NCBI GenBank assembly: GCA_030655795.1
Contig: JAUSPJ010000123.1
Location: 1-5,631 of the forward strand
Direction of reading: 5' to 3'
From: Fidelibacterota bacterium
GTDB lineage: Bacteria; Fidelibacterota; UBA2242
Length of the DNA stretch: 5,631 bases
Shown here: in pieces, positions 1-4,147 of the stretch
Position numbering within the stretch: position 1 is the stretch's first letter
Layout of the letters: the number at the start of each line of letters is the position of its first letter
Position numbers and translations under genes: made by a program
Notes under the pieces: generated by a model
Seen by the model: only the letters and a program-made list of their open reading frames with translations
The model's database searches: none
Told to the model about the DNA's origin: nothing

Positions 1-303
1 GCCAACGAAATAAATACCCGGCGGCAGCTGAATATAATAGGGCGCTTCCTCCACTGTTGTACCCAAGGCTGATCCGTAGGCCACAATATGGGCAAAAAAG
101 GAATCCACAGAACTGTAATCCAGGCTGAATTCCGCGACCACCACCACAGCGTCTACCAGACTGTCCGGAAACACGACTGCCCCGCTCAGAGTATCCACGG
201 GAAAATGCACAACTCCCTCGATACCAGCGACGGGATCCAGGCCCTCTTCGCAGCTAATTAATAGACAGACCATCAAAAACGTCAGAAATAGATATTTTCT
301 CAT
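1..303 (-). CDS. Lipoprotein of unknown function, N-terminal part
   Basis: The open frame begins at an ATG at 303 and runs off the window edge, giving 101 residues. It starts MRKYLFLTFLMVCLLISCEE: two basic residues, a hydrophobic core, and a lipobox L15-I16-S17-C18. This predicts signal peptidase II processing and lipid attachment at Cys18. The +2 residue is Glu, not Asp, so the enterobacterial inner-membrane retention signal is absent. The mature part is acidic and rich in Val and in beta-strand-like stretches (GIEGVVHFPVD, DAVVVVAEFS, YYIQLPPGIYFVG), resembling a small beta-sandwich of the carboxypeptidase-regulatory-like type; that fold is inferred from pattern only. No Shine-Dalgarno sequence precedes the ATG. 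The gene lies 62 bp downstream of wecB on the same strand, so cotranscription is likely. I do not recognise a specific family. The coding call and lipoprotein status are fairly secure; the function is unknown. Confidence 0.8.
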   Translation of the reverse strand, partial: MRKYLFLTFLMVCLLISCEEGLDPVAGIEGVVHFPVDTLSGAVVFPDSLVDAVVVVAEFSLDYSSVDSFFAHIVAYGSALGTTVEEAPYYIQLPPGIYFVG

Positions 304-365
304 GGTGGCTAAAGTTAAATTGCTTTTTAGATAAGTGCCAATAAATTTTTCGCTTGACGGATTAA

Positions 366-1454
366 TTAATTATTTCGTAAAACAGCCACAATCCGTTCGG
401 CGGTGTGGCCGTCCCAGTACTCGGGAATCTTCCCTTTTTTCACATTCCCGTCAAGAATGGCCATAGTTCTAGCCAAAATCTTTTCGGGATCGGAGCCCAC
501 CAGTTCGTTGGTGCCCTCCCAGATGGTTACCGGACGTTCGGTATTTTCCCGCAATGTCAGGCAGGGCACTCCGAGTACAGTGCTCTCTTCCTGCAGTCCG
601 CCGCTGTCGGTGAGCACCAGTCTGGCATCCTTCTGCAGCTTCATAAAGTCGTGATAACCGAGGGGTTCGGTGATTTTCAAATTGGGCAGTTCCAGGTAAC
701 GACCCATCCCGAATTCCTGAAGCATTTTGAGGGTCCGGGGATGCATGGGAAAGACAATGGGCATGCGCTGTTGAATGGTTTCCAGGGTACTGAAAAGACC
801 TTTGAAAATTTCGTCCTGGTCCACATTAGAGGGCCGGTGCAGGGTGATCAGGATATAATTACCCGGGATGACGCCCAGTTCCTGGTGAATCCGGCGCTGA
901 TCCACTTTGGGCATATAATAATATAAGGAGTCGATCATGGTGTTGCCGACAAAGAAAATCTTCGCTTTGGCGATTCCTTCGGCCTGCAGATTTTCGTCGG
1001 CATCCCGGCTGCTGGTAAATAGGTAATCGGAAATATTATCTGTCACGATGCGGTTGATCTCTTCGGGCATATTCCAGTCCCGGGAGCGCAGACCGCCTTC
1101 GATGTGACCGACCTTGATGTGCAGTTTCACCGCCACCAGGGAGCAGGCCACCGTGGAGTTCACATCCCCGGCCACCAGCACATGGTCCGGTTGATCATCG
1201 AGGATAGCCTTTTCATATTCGATCATAATCCTGCCGGTCTGTTCACCGTGGCGGCCGGAACCGACTCCGAGATAGATATGGGGTTTGGGCAGTTCCAGTT
1301 CCCGGAAAAAGATGTCCGACATTTTCTCATCGTAATGCTGACCGGTATGCACCAGGCGGCATTGAAATTCGGTGGGATATTTCAGCAGTTCCCGGTAAAT
1401 GGGCGCGGCTTTCATATAATTGGGTCGGGCGCCGACGATCAGATCGATTTTCAT
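366..1454 (-). CDS. wecB: UDP-N-acetylglucosamine 2-epimerase, non-hydrolysing
   Basis: This 362-residue protein interconverts UDP-GlcNAc and UDP-ManNAc in the cytoplasm. UDP-ManNAc is a precursor for surface polysaccharides such as enterobacterial common antigen, teichoic acid linkers, O-antigens and capsules. The length is typical of the family, and the GT-B-like two-domain motifs appear in order: GARPN near residue 8, TGQHYDEKMSD at 37-47, GDVNST at 96-101, GHIEGGLRSRD at 116-126, PEEINR at 130-135, TLHRPSNVD at 204-212, TDSGGLQEE at 282-290 and LRENTERP at 301-308. By family alignment the catalytic acids are Asp97, Glu119 and Glu131, with His206 as the conserved histidine; Asp283 to Gly286 should bind the uridine diphosphate. 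The segment after TGQH differs from the E. coli and Bacillus form and looks closer to the archaeal-type branch, so allosteric control by UDP-GlcNAc is uncertain. The start is fixed by an AAAGGAG site 5 nt upstream. The nearby Wzi-like gene supports a polysaccharide role. Confidence 0.96.
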   Translation of the reverse strand: MKIDLIVGARPNYMKAAPIYRELLKYPTEFQCRLVHTGQHYDEKMSDIFFRELELPKPHIYLGVGSGRHGEQTGRIMIEYEKAILDDQPDHVLVAGDVNSTVACSLVAVKLHIKVGHIEGGLRSRDWNMPEEINRIVTDNISDYLFTSSRDADENLQAEGIAKAKIFFVGNTMIDSLYYYMPKVDQRRIHQELGVIPGNYILITLHRPSNVDQDEIFKGLFSTLETIQQRMPIVFPMHPRTLKMLQEFGMGRYLELPNLKITEPLGYHDFMKLQKDARLVLTDSGGLQEESTVLGVPCLTLRENTERPVTIWEGTNELVGSDPEKILARTMAILDGNVKKGKIPEYWDGHTAERIVAVLRNN

Positions 1455-1459
1455 ACAGA

Positions 1460-1466
1460 CTCCTTT
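1460..1466 (-). promoter_or_regulatory. Shine-Dalgarno site of wecB
   Basis: On the minus strand this reads AAAGGAG, five bases before the wecB ATG at 1454. It is the best ribosome binding site in the window and decides the start codon. It lies immediately next to the 62-bp repeat copy at 1469-1530, so the transcript leader would consist largely of repeat sequence. Confidence 0.8.
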
Positions 1467-1468
1467 AA

Positions 1469-1530
1469 AACCACAAAGACACTAAGACACTAAGATTTGT
1501 ATTCATTACGCGGGCAGAATATACGGAATA
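1469..1530 (+). repeat. 62-bp direct repeat, copy A
   Basis: This copy runs from AACCACAAAGACACTAAG through CGCGGGCAGAATATACGGAATA. It matches 60 of 62 positions with copy B at 1836-1897. The first ~28 bp is the octamer-structured repeat also present at 1928, 4026 and, inverted, at 2397. Copy A ends 3 nt short of the wecB ribosome binding site and contains the candidate -10 box of that gene. Confidence 0.92.
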
Positions 1531-1546
1531 TTCAGTGAAATGTGAA
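1518..1546 (-). promoter_or_regulatory. Candidate sigma-70-like promoter of wecB
   Basis: On the minus strand, TTCACA (1541-1546) and TATATT (1518-1523) each match the sigma-70 consensus hexamers at 5 of 6 positions and are separated by exactly 17 bases. Transcription would begin near 1511, giving a leader of about 57 nt before the ATG. The -10 box lies inside the repeat at 1469-1530, while the -35 box lies outside it in a 7-nt-period tract. The second copy of the repeat (1836-1897) carries the same -10 but has TCCCAT at the -35 position. The match is by eye, and the host's primary sigma-factor preference is unknown. Confidence 0.4.
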
Positions 1547-1582
1547 TAGTGAACAATCTTGATACTCGATACTTGATACTGG
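1534..1582 (+). repeat. Degenerate heptanucleotide array (7 units)
   Basis: The tract divides into seven 7-nt units in constant phase: AGTGAAA, TGTGAAT, AGTGAAC, AATCTTG, ATACTCG, ATACTTG, ATACTGG. The first three form a GTGAA family and the last three an ATACTNG family. It starts 3 bp after repeat copy A and overlaps the candidate -35 box of wecB. Confidence 0.7.
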
Positions 1583-1604
1583 TGTCTAATTTTGTTCATT
1601 GTTA

Positions 1605-1645
1605 TACGGAGCACCACGGAAACGACACTGATGTACACAGAGATT
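1605..1645 (+). repeat. Degenerate ACGGAG/ACACAGAG-type repeat
   Basis: The tract contains TACGGAG, CCACGGAAAC and ACACAGAGATT, the same vocabulary as the reverse complement of 2319-2350 (CACGGAG, AACACGGAG, ACGCGGAG). It looks like a decayed, inverted relative of that repeat. Identity is modest and judged by eye. Confidence 0.4.
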
Positions 1646-1703
1646 ATTTTAGAACCGAATTAATCCTTAGTAGCGCAGAATTTAAAAAAATCACACCTTA
1701 ATG

Positions 1704-1804
1704 GTCATCCCGATCCTGCCGCTGCGGAACTGAAATCAGATATGTCTTGAGCAACTTTATCTGACCCGATCTCTCACCCCAATAAATTGGGGGTTCGAGA
1801 TGAC
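1704..1804. repeat. Structured ~100-bp element with terminal inverted repeats
   Basis: The ends GTCATCCCGATCC (1704-1716) and GGTTCGAGATGAC (1792-1804) pair at 11 of 13 positions. Inside are a perfect 7-bp stem TCAGATA/TATCTGA (1736-1742 with 1758-1764) and a 6-bp stem CCCCAA/TTGGGG around TAAA (1777-1782 with 1787-1792). A competing hairpin, ATCTC/GAGAT (1769-1773 with 1797-1801), encloses the latter. It contains no open frame. It could be a MITE or REP-like element, or a folded transcript. No target-site duplication is obvious. Confidence 0.5.
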
Positions 1805-1835
1805 TGTTTCGACATGGAGAACGGATAGGACTAAG

Positions 1836-1897
1836 AACCACAAAGACACTAAGGCACTAAGATTTGTGTTCATTACGCGGGCAGAATATACGGAATA
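1836..1897 (+). repeat. 62-bp direct repeat, copy B
   Basis: This is the second copy of the sequence at 1469-1530, in the same orientation 367 bp away, differing at two positions (GGCAC for GACAC, TTTGTGTT for TTTGTATT). No gene starts next to it on either strand, unlike copy A. Confidence 0.92.
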
Positions 1898-1903
1898 ATT
1901 TTA

Positions 1904-1931
1904 TGAAATGGGAAACCTGAAACAGATAACC
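1904..1931 (+). repeat. Short heptad array abutting a 53-bp repeat
   Basis: Four units in phase: TGAAATG, GGAAACC, TGAAACA, GATAACC. The last unit runs into the AACC that opens the repeat at 1928. A similar TGAAAGT-CGAAATG-AAACC tract (4011-4029) precedes the matching repeat at 4026, so the junction recurs. Confidence 0.55.
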
Positions 1932-1980
1932 ACAAAGACACTAAGGCACTAAGATGTTTATTTGTTTATTAGTATATACT
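1928..1980 (+). repeat. 53-bp direct repeat, copy C
   Basis: The octamer-structured core (AACCACAAAGACACTAAGG onward) is followed by a 25-bp AT-rich tail that ends in the perfect palindrome AGTATATACT. It matches copy D at 4026-4078 at 52 of 53 positions. The two copies are direct repeats bracketing the Wzi-like gene, with a 2098-bp offset. Confidence 0.93.
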
Positions 1981-1988
1981 GGATAATG

Positions 1989-2021
1989 GAAATTGTCCCG
2001 GAGGGACTCCTCTGGAGGATA
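1989..2021 (+). repeat. 33-bp hairpin block, first copy
   Basis: It is identical over 33 bp to 2102-2134. It contains nested self-complementary pieces: GTCCC-GGA-GGGAC, and overlapping GGAG-GGA-CTCC and CTCC-TCT-GGAG. These alternative stems give it a REP-like, switchable hairpin character. It is embedded between heptad units on both sides. Confidence 0.85.
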
Positions 2022-2107
2022 CTGGATGCTGGATACTGGATGCTGGATACTGGATAATGGATGCTGGATACTGGATAATGGATAATGGAAATTTGAAATT
2101 AGAAATT
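2017..2107 (+). repeat. Main heptanucleotide tandem array, 13 units
   Basis: Ninety-one bases divide exactly into 13 heptads. Ten are GGATACT, GGATGCT or GGATAAT variants, followed by GGAAATT, TGAAATT and AGAAATT. Adjacent smaller tracts in the same sequence family are 1981-1994 (two units) and 2130-2157 (GGATAAT, GGATACT, GAATAAT, GGATACT). The last three heptads match 19 of 21 bases with 3917-3937 inside the Wzi-like gene. On the minus strand the array reads as low-complexity Ser-Ile-Gln-Pro peptide, which should not be annotated as a gene. Confidence 0.93.
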
Positions 2108-2134
2108 GTCCCGGAGGGACTCCTCTGGAGGATA
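2102..2134 (+). repeat. 33-bp hairpin block, second copy
   Basis: This is an exact repeat of 1989-2021, again preceded by a GAAATT-type heptad and followed by GGATA-type heptads. The block plus flanking heptads therefore appears as a composite unit duplicated about 113 bp apart. Confidence 0.85.
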
Positions 2135-2178
2135 ATGGATACTGAATAATGGATACTGGATTGATCGCCCATGCCACA

Positions 2179-2194
2179 TCCCGATCAATCGGGA
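2179..2194. repeat. Small perfect inverted repeat
   Basis: TCCCGA and TCGGGA form a 6-bp stem around a TCAA loop (TCCCGAT/ATCGGGA if drawn as 7 bp). There is no U-tract on either side, and the Wzi-like stop codon is 230 bp away, so I do not call it a terminator. Confidence 0.55.
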
Positions 2195-2211
2195 CTTTGC
2201 AGGGCTGGCGT

Positions 2212-2246
2212 GTAACGCGTGACGGGTAACTCGTAACGAGTTCGAG
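2212..2246 (+). repeat. GTAAC heptad array (5 units)
   Basis: Five consecutive 7-nt units: GTAACGC, GTGACGG, GTAACTC, GTAACGA, GTTCGAG. The period equals that of the GGATACT arrays but the sequence family is different. Confidence 0.7.
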
Positions 2247-2318
2247 TGTGGTCAGGACATCGGTAACACTTTTAGTGCTCGAACAATTTTTATAGTATTA
2301 GAAAAACAGACAAAAATC

Positions 2319-2350
2319 TCCGCGTAACTCCGTGTTTTCTCCGTGAACCT
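2319..2350 (-). repeat. CTCCG-type interspersed repeat
   Basis: CTCCG recurs three times about 10 bases apart: CTCCGCG, then CTCCGTG, then CTCCGTG. Its reverse complement resembles 1605-1645. It is non-coding and lies between the Wzi-like gene and the array region. Confidence 0.5.
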
Positions 2351-2396
2351 TCGAATCCTTCGGGATCATCTTACCCTAATTTAAAATTTAAAATTG

Positions 2397-2423
2397 CTTC
2401 GTGTCTTAGAGTCTTCGTGGTTT
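2397..2423 (-). repeat. Inverted, diverged copy of the octamer repeat
   Basis: On the minus strand it reads AAACCACGAAGACTCTAAG then ACACGAAG, a clear relative of the AACCACAAAGACACTAAGG core at 1469, 1836, 1928 and 4026 but in opposite orientation. It starts at the base immediately after the stop codon of the Wzi-like gene and is preceded on the plus strand by two TTTAAAA heptads (2380-2393). Confidence 0.75.
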
Positions 2424-3977
2424 CTAAAACCTGAACCGGAAATCCCAATGAATCCCCAGGGTCAGGATCAGGTTCTGCTGATCGTAAGGCGTATGGTTAA
2501 CATTCTGAATGGTCTGGTAATTCAGACGCAGAAAACCGTAGCGCTGATAGGAGGGCAACCAGCGGAGTTCCAGGCCCAGATCCAGGGTCTTCTCCACTAC
2601 GCCGGTGGGAAAGGGTTCATCATAGCCGCTTTCCATGGTCACTGTGGAATCCATCCAGGGCGAATTACAGGCCACATTCATCTCCCCCTCACCCTGCCGC
2701 AGGTAACGAACATTCAGAATGGCCTGCCATCTGTTCAGATACTTCTTTATTTCCAAATCCCAGCAATCCAGATCACTTCCTTGTGAGTAACCGATGGGCA
2801 CATTGCGATGGGTATGCCATTCAATGGGATTAGTGGTTTTATAGGTCCGGTTGGTCAGGGCTGTGTATTCCAGGCCCAGGTAAAGACCTTCAATATTCAA
2901 CGGGTCGGCCAGATCAAAGCCGGCCACAAGGCCCAGTTCGTTGGGTTCCAGGTCGCCGACAAGCTCATTATCCAACTGGATATCATCTATCAGAATCTCG
3001 GTATAGGCATACCAGCGCTCACCGGTATAACTGAGTTCCACAGTACCGAGGGTATTGCCCGCTAAACCGGGGCCGTTCATCTGCTCCCCGTGGTAAAAGA
3101 TAAAGGGGTTCAGATAGGCGAATTCCAGGCGCTGTCTCACTCCGCCATAGAGCACGGCTTCGGTAACAGAAAATTGCCAGCGCTGCAAGTAGAGCGTCAG
3201 GCGGTGGCTGTTGAGATAACGATCGGCGCCGTTGATGGGATCCAGTTGGGCAGCCATGGACTGGAAATTGAAGTTTTTATTGAAAAACTCAAACCGAATC
3301 TGGTCCATGGGCCGGGCAGCGCTGGAAAAGAGCAGATTGGCGCCGCGGCCGGGACCATTGACCATATAACTGCGTCCCAGCGTGACACGGCTGAATTTCG
3401 TCTGCCAGAGCATATAGGCCTGCTCGGTATAACCGGATATTCCCCGCCATTCTTTTCCAAGATAGTTCGGATCCTCGGTTGCATAGGGATTGATGGCCAT
3501 GACATTCACCACACTGATCCCATAGGGCAATATGGCTGCAGCAAAACTGCGCAACTCGGGATAAACCTTGCCGGGATCGCTGACCGTACTGAGATCGAAA
3601 CGCCCGCCGACGTAAAACTGCGCTTCCATGACCTGGTTCACCAGGACTTTCTCTATCAGGCGATTCAGCAGCCCACTGGTTTCCGTGGTGTCGCCATAGG
3701 TATAAGATTGCCGGACCTGGAGCAAAAGACTGCGCTGAGTGCCGGTCAACGAGGTTTTCGACAGGTCCCTGCGAAGGGTTTTGATCAGTTGGTCGGAAAG
3801 CGCCGGCAGTTGATTCAGATCCAGCCCGGACAGGGTTCCGGATATCTGCAGGTAGCGCAGGTCGCTGTTTACCAGATCGTAAGGGGAAAGGTGGACCTGG
3901 GCAGAAAGTTGAAAGTGGAAAGTTGAAATTAGAAAGTAGAAAGTAGAAAGTTGAAAGAATAAAATGGCTTTTTTCAT
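2424..3977 (-). CDS. Wzi-like outer-membrane beta-barrel protein (capsule assembly family)
   Basis: The 517-residue protein starts MKKAILFFQLSTFYFLISTF and has a signal peptide with likely cleavage after LSA (residue 26). The mature region has an N-terminal part rich in short helices (about 30-115), then an extended beta-barrel-like region. The segment at 197-335 carries the pattern I associate with Wzi/capsule-assembly proteins: LGRSYMVNGPGRGANLLFSS (200-219), ARPMDQIRFEF, RYLNSHRLTLYL (253-264), VTEAVLYGG (271-279), LEFAYLNPFIFYHGEQ (284-299) and YAYTEILIDDIQLD (323-336). The C-terminus alternates hydrophobic residues and ends in Phe (IHWDFRFRF), a typical outer-membrane insertion signal. 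Wzi of E. coli is a lectin-like barrel that anchors capsule; anchoring or assembling surface polysaccharide is the inferred role. The ATG is the only start after an in-frame TAA, but no Shine-Dalgarno precedes it. Residues 7-25 are encoded by a heptanucleotide tandem array. Barrel identity is firm, Wzi family membership probable. Confidence 0.82.
   Translation of the reverse strand: MKKAILFFQLSTFYFLISTFHFQLSAQVHLSPYDLVNSDLRYLQISGTLSGLDLNQLPALSDQLIKTLRRDLSKTSLTGTQRSLLLQVRQSYTYGDTTETSGLLNRLIEKVLVNQVMEAQFYVGGRFDLSTVSDPGKVYPELRSFAAAILPYGISVVNVMAINPYATEDPNYLGKEWRGISGYTEQAYMLWQTKFSRVTLGRSYMVNGPGRGANLLFSSAARPMDQIRFEFFNKNFNFQSMAAQLDPINGADRYLNSHRLTLYLQRWQFSVTEAVLYGGVRQRLEFAYLNPFIFYHGEQMNGPGLAGNTLGTVELSYTGERWYAYTEILIDDIQLDNELVGDLEPNELGLVAGFDLADPLNIEGLYLGLEYTALTNRTYKTTNPIEWHTHRNVPIGYSQGSDLDCWDLEIKKYLNRWQAILNVRYLRQGEGEMNVACNSPWMDSTVTMESGYDEPFPTGVVEKTLDLGLELRWLPSYQRYGFLRLNYQTIQNVNHTPYDQQNLILTLGIHWDFRFRF
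3903..3958 (+). repeat. Heptad array inside the signal-peptide codons
   Basis: Eight consecutive units on the plus strand: AGAAAGT, TGAAAGT, GGAAAGT, TGAAATT, AGAAAGT, AGAAAGT, AGAAAGT, TGAAAGA. They cover codons 7-25 of the Wzi-like gene. Because 7 is not a multiple of 3, three units (21 nt) encode seven residues, so the peptide repeats STF and QLS at intervals. The strand complement supplies Phe, Leu and Thr/Ser codons, giving the hydrophobic core of the signal peptide. Confidence 0.93.
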
Positions 3978-4025
3978 AGTGGAAGTAATTTACGGAATCG
4001 ATGGTCAAGTTGAAAGTCGAAATGA

Positions 4026-4078
4026 AACCACTAAGACACTAAGGCACTAAGATGTTTATTTGTTTATTAGTATATACT
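4026..4078 (+). repeat. 53-bp direct repeat, copy D
   Basis: It matches copy C (1928-1980) at 52 of 53 positions; the only difference is ACTAAG for ACAAAG, which makes the octamers perfectly regular (ACTAAGAC, ACTAAGGC, ACTAAGAT). It lies upstream of the Wzi-like gene and ends 7 bp before the outer terminal repeat of the insertion sequence. Its AT-rich tail includes a minus-strand TATACT, but I find no convincing -35 at the right distance. Confidence 0.93.
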
Positions 4079-4085
4079 TGGCAAG

Positions 4086-4108
4086 TTTCATAACATCGTA
4101 CACACTTC
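4086..4108 (+). repeat. IS left end, outer copy (L1)
   Basis: It begins TTTCATAACATCGTACACAC and matches the inner copy at 4125-4147 at 22 of 23 positions; the only difference is the second base (T versus G). Copy spacing is 39 bp. Confidence 0.85.
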
Positions 4109-4124
4109 TTAGTAGCACTAGCTT

Positions 4125-4147
4125 TGTCATAACATCGTACACACTTC
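4125..4147 (+). repeat. IS left end, inner copy (L2)
   Basis: It begins TGTCATAACATCGTACACAC and overlaps the transposase stop codon (4146-4148) by two bases. The TGT start is typical of many IS termini, which favours this copy as the true tip. Confidence 0.85.

Larger units (their letters stand above)
1455..2423. other. Gene-free, repeat-dense intergenic region
   Basis: About 970 bp lie between the Wzi-like gene and wecB with no credible gene. The region holds two 62-bp direct repeats, one of the two 53-bp repeats, an inverted related copy, several heptanucleotide tandem arrays, a duplicated 33-bp hairpin block, a structured element at 1704-1804, and two GGAG/CTCC-rich repeats. Open frames here, such as a 78-codon minus-strand frame at 1941-2177, translate the heptad arrays into monotonous Ser-Ile-Gln-Pro repeats and are not genes. 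I see no tRNA, rRNA or recognisable riboswitch. Confidence 0.85.

Noticed and set aside
304..340. Promoter for the lipoprotein gene (TTGGCA, 17 bp, TTAACT)
   Set aside because: The -10 matches only 3 of 6 positions, and the gene is close enough to wecB to be cotranscribed.
403..1493. Plus-strand open frames opposite wecB (up to 173 codons)
   Set aside because: They are antisense shadows of a gene with a complete set of catalytic motifs; their translations show no family features.
1704..1804. tRNA or tRNA-like gene in the cloverleaf-like element
   Set aside because: No T-loop GTTCRANNC in the right place, no anticodon arm of 5+7+5 geometry, and the acceptor-like stem is 13 bp with mismatches.
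1981..2161. Possible CRISPR array
   Set aside because: Units are 7 nt with no spacers; the 33-bp block occurs only twice, with heptads rather than unique spacers between.
1941..2177. Two overlapping minus-strand open frames of 78 and 67 codons
   Set aside because: They translate the heptanucleotide arrays into monotonous Ser-Ile-Gln-His-Pro peptides in more than one frame, as any stop-free tandem repeat would.
2179..2194. Rho-independent terminator for the Wzi-like gene
   Set aside because: There is no U-tract next to the hairpin and it lies 230 bp beyond the stop codon.
2394..3926. Plus-strand open frames (130, 85 and 278 codons) and alternate minus frames opposite or within the Wzi-like gene
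   Set aside because: The minus-strand 517-codon frame has a signal peptide, barrel pattern and C-terminal Phe; the others are shadows of it with no recognisable domains.
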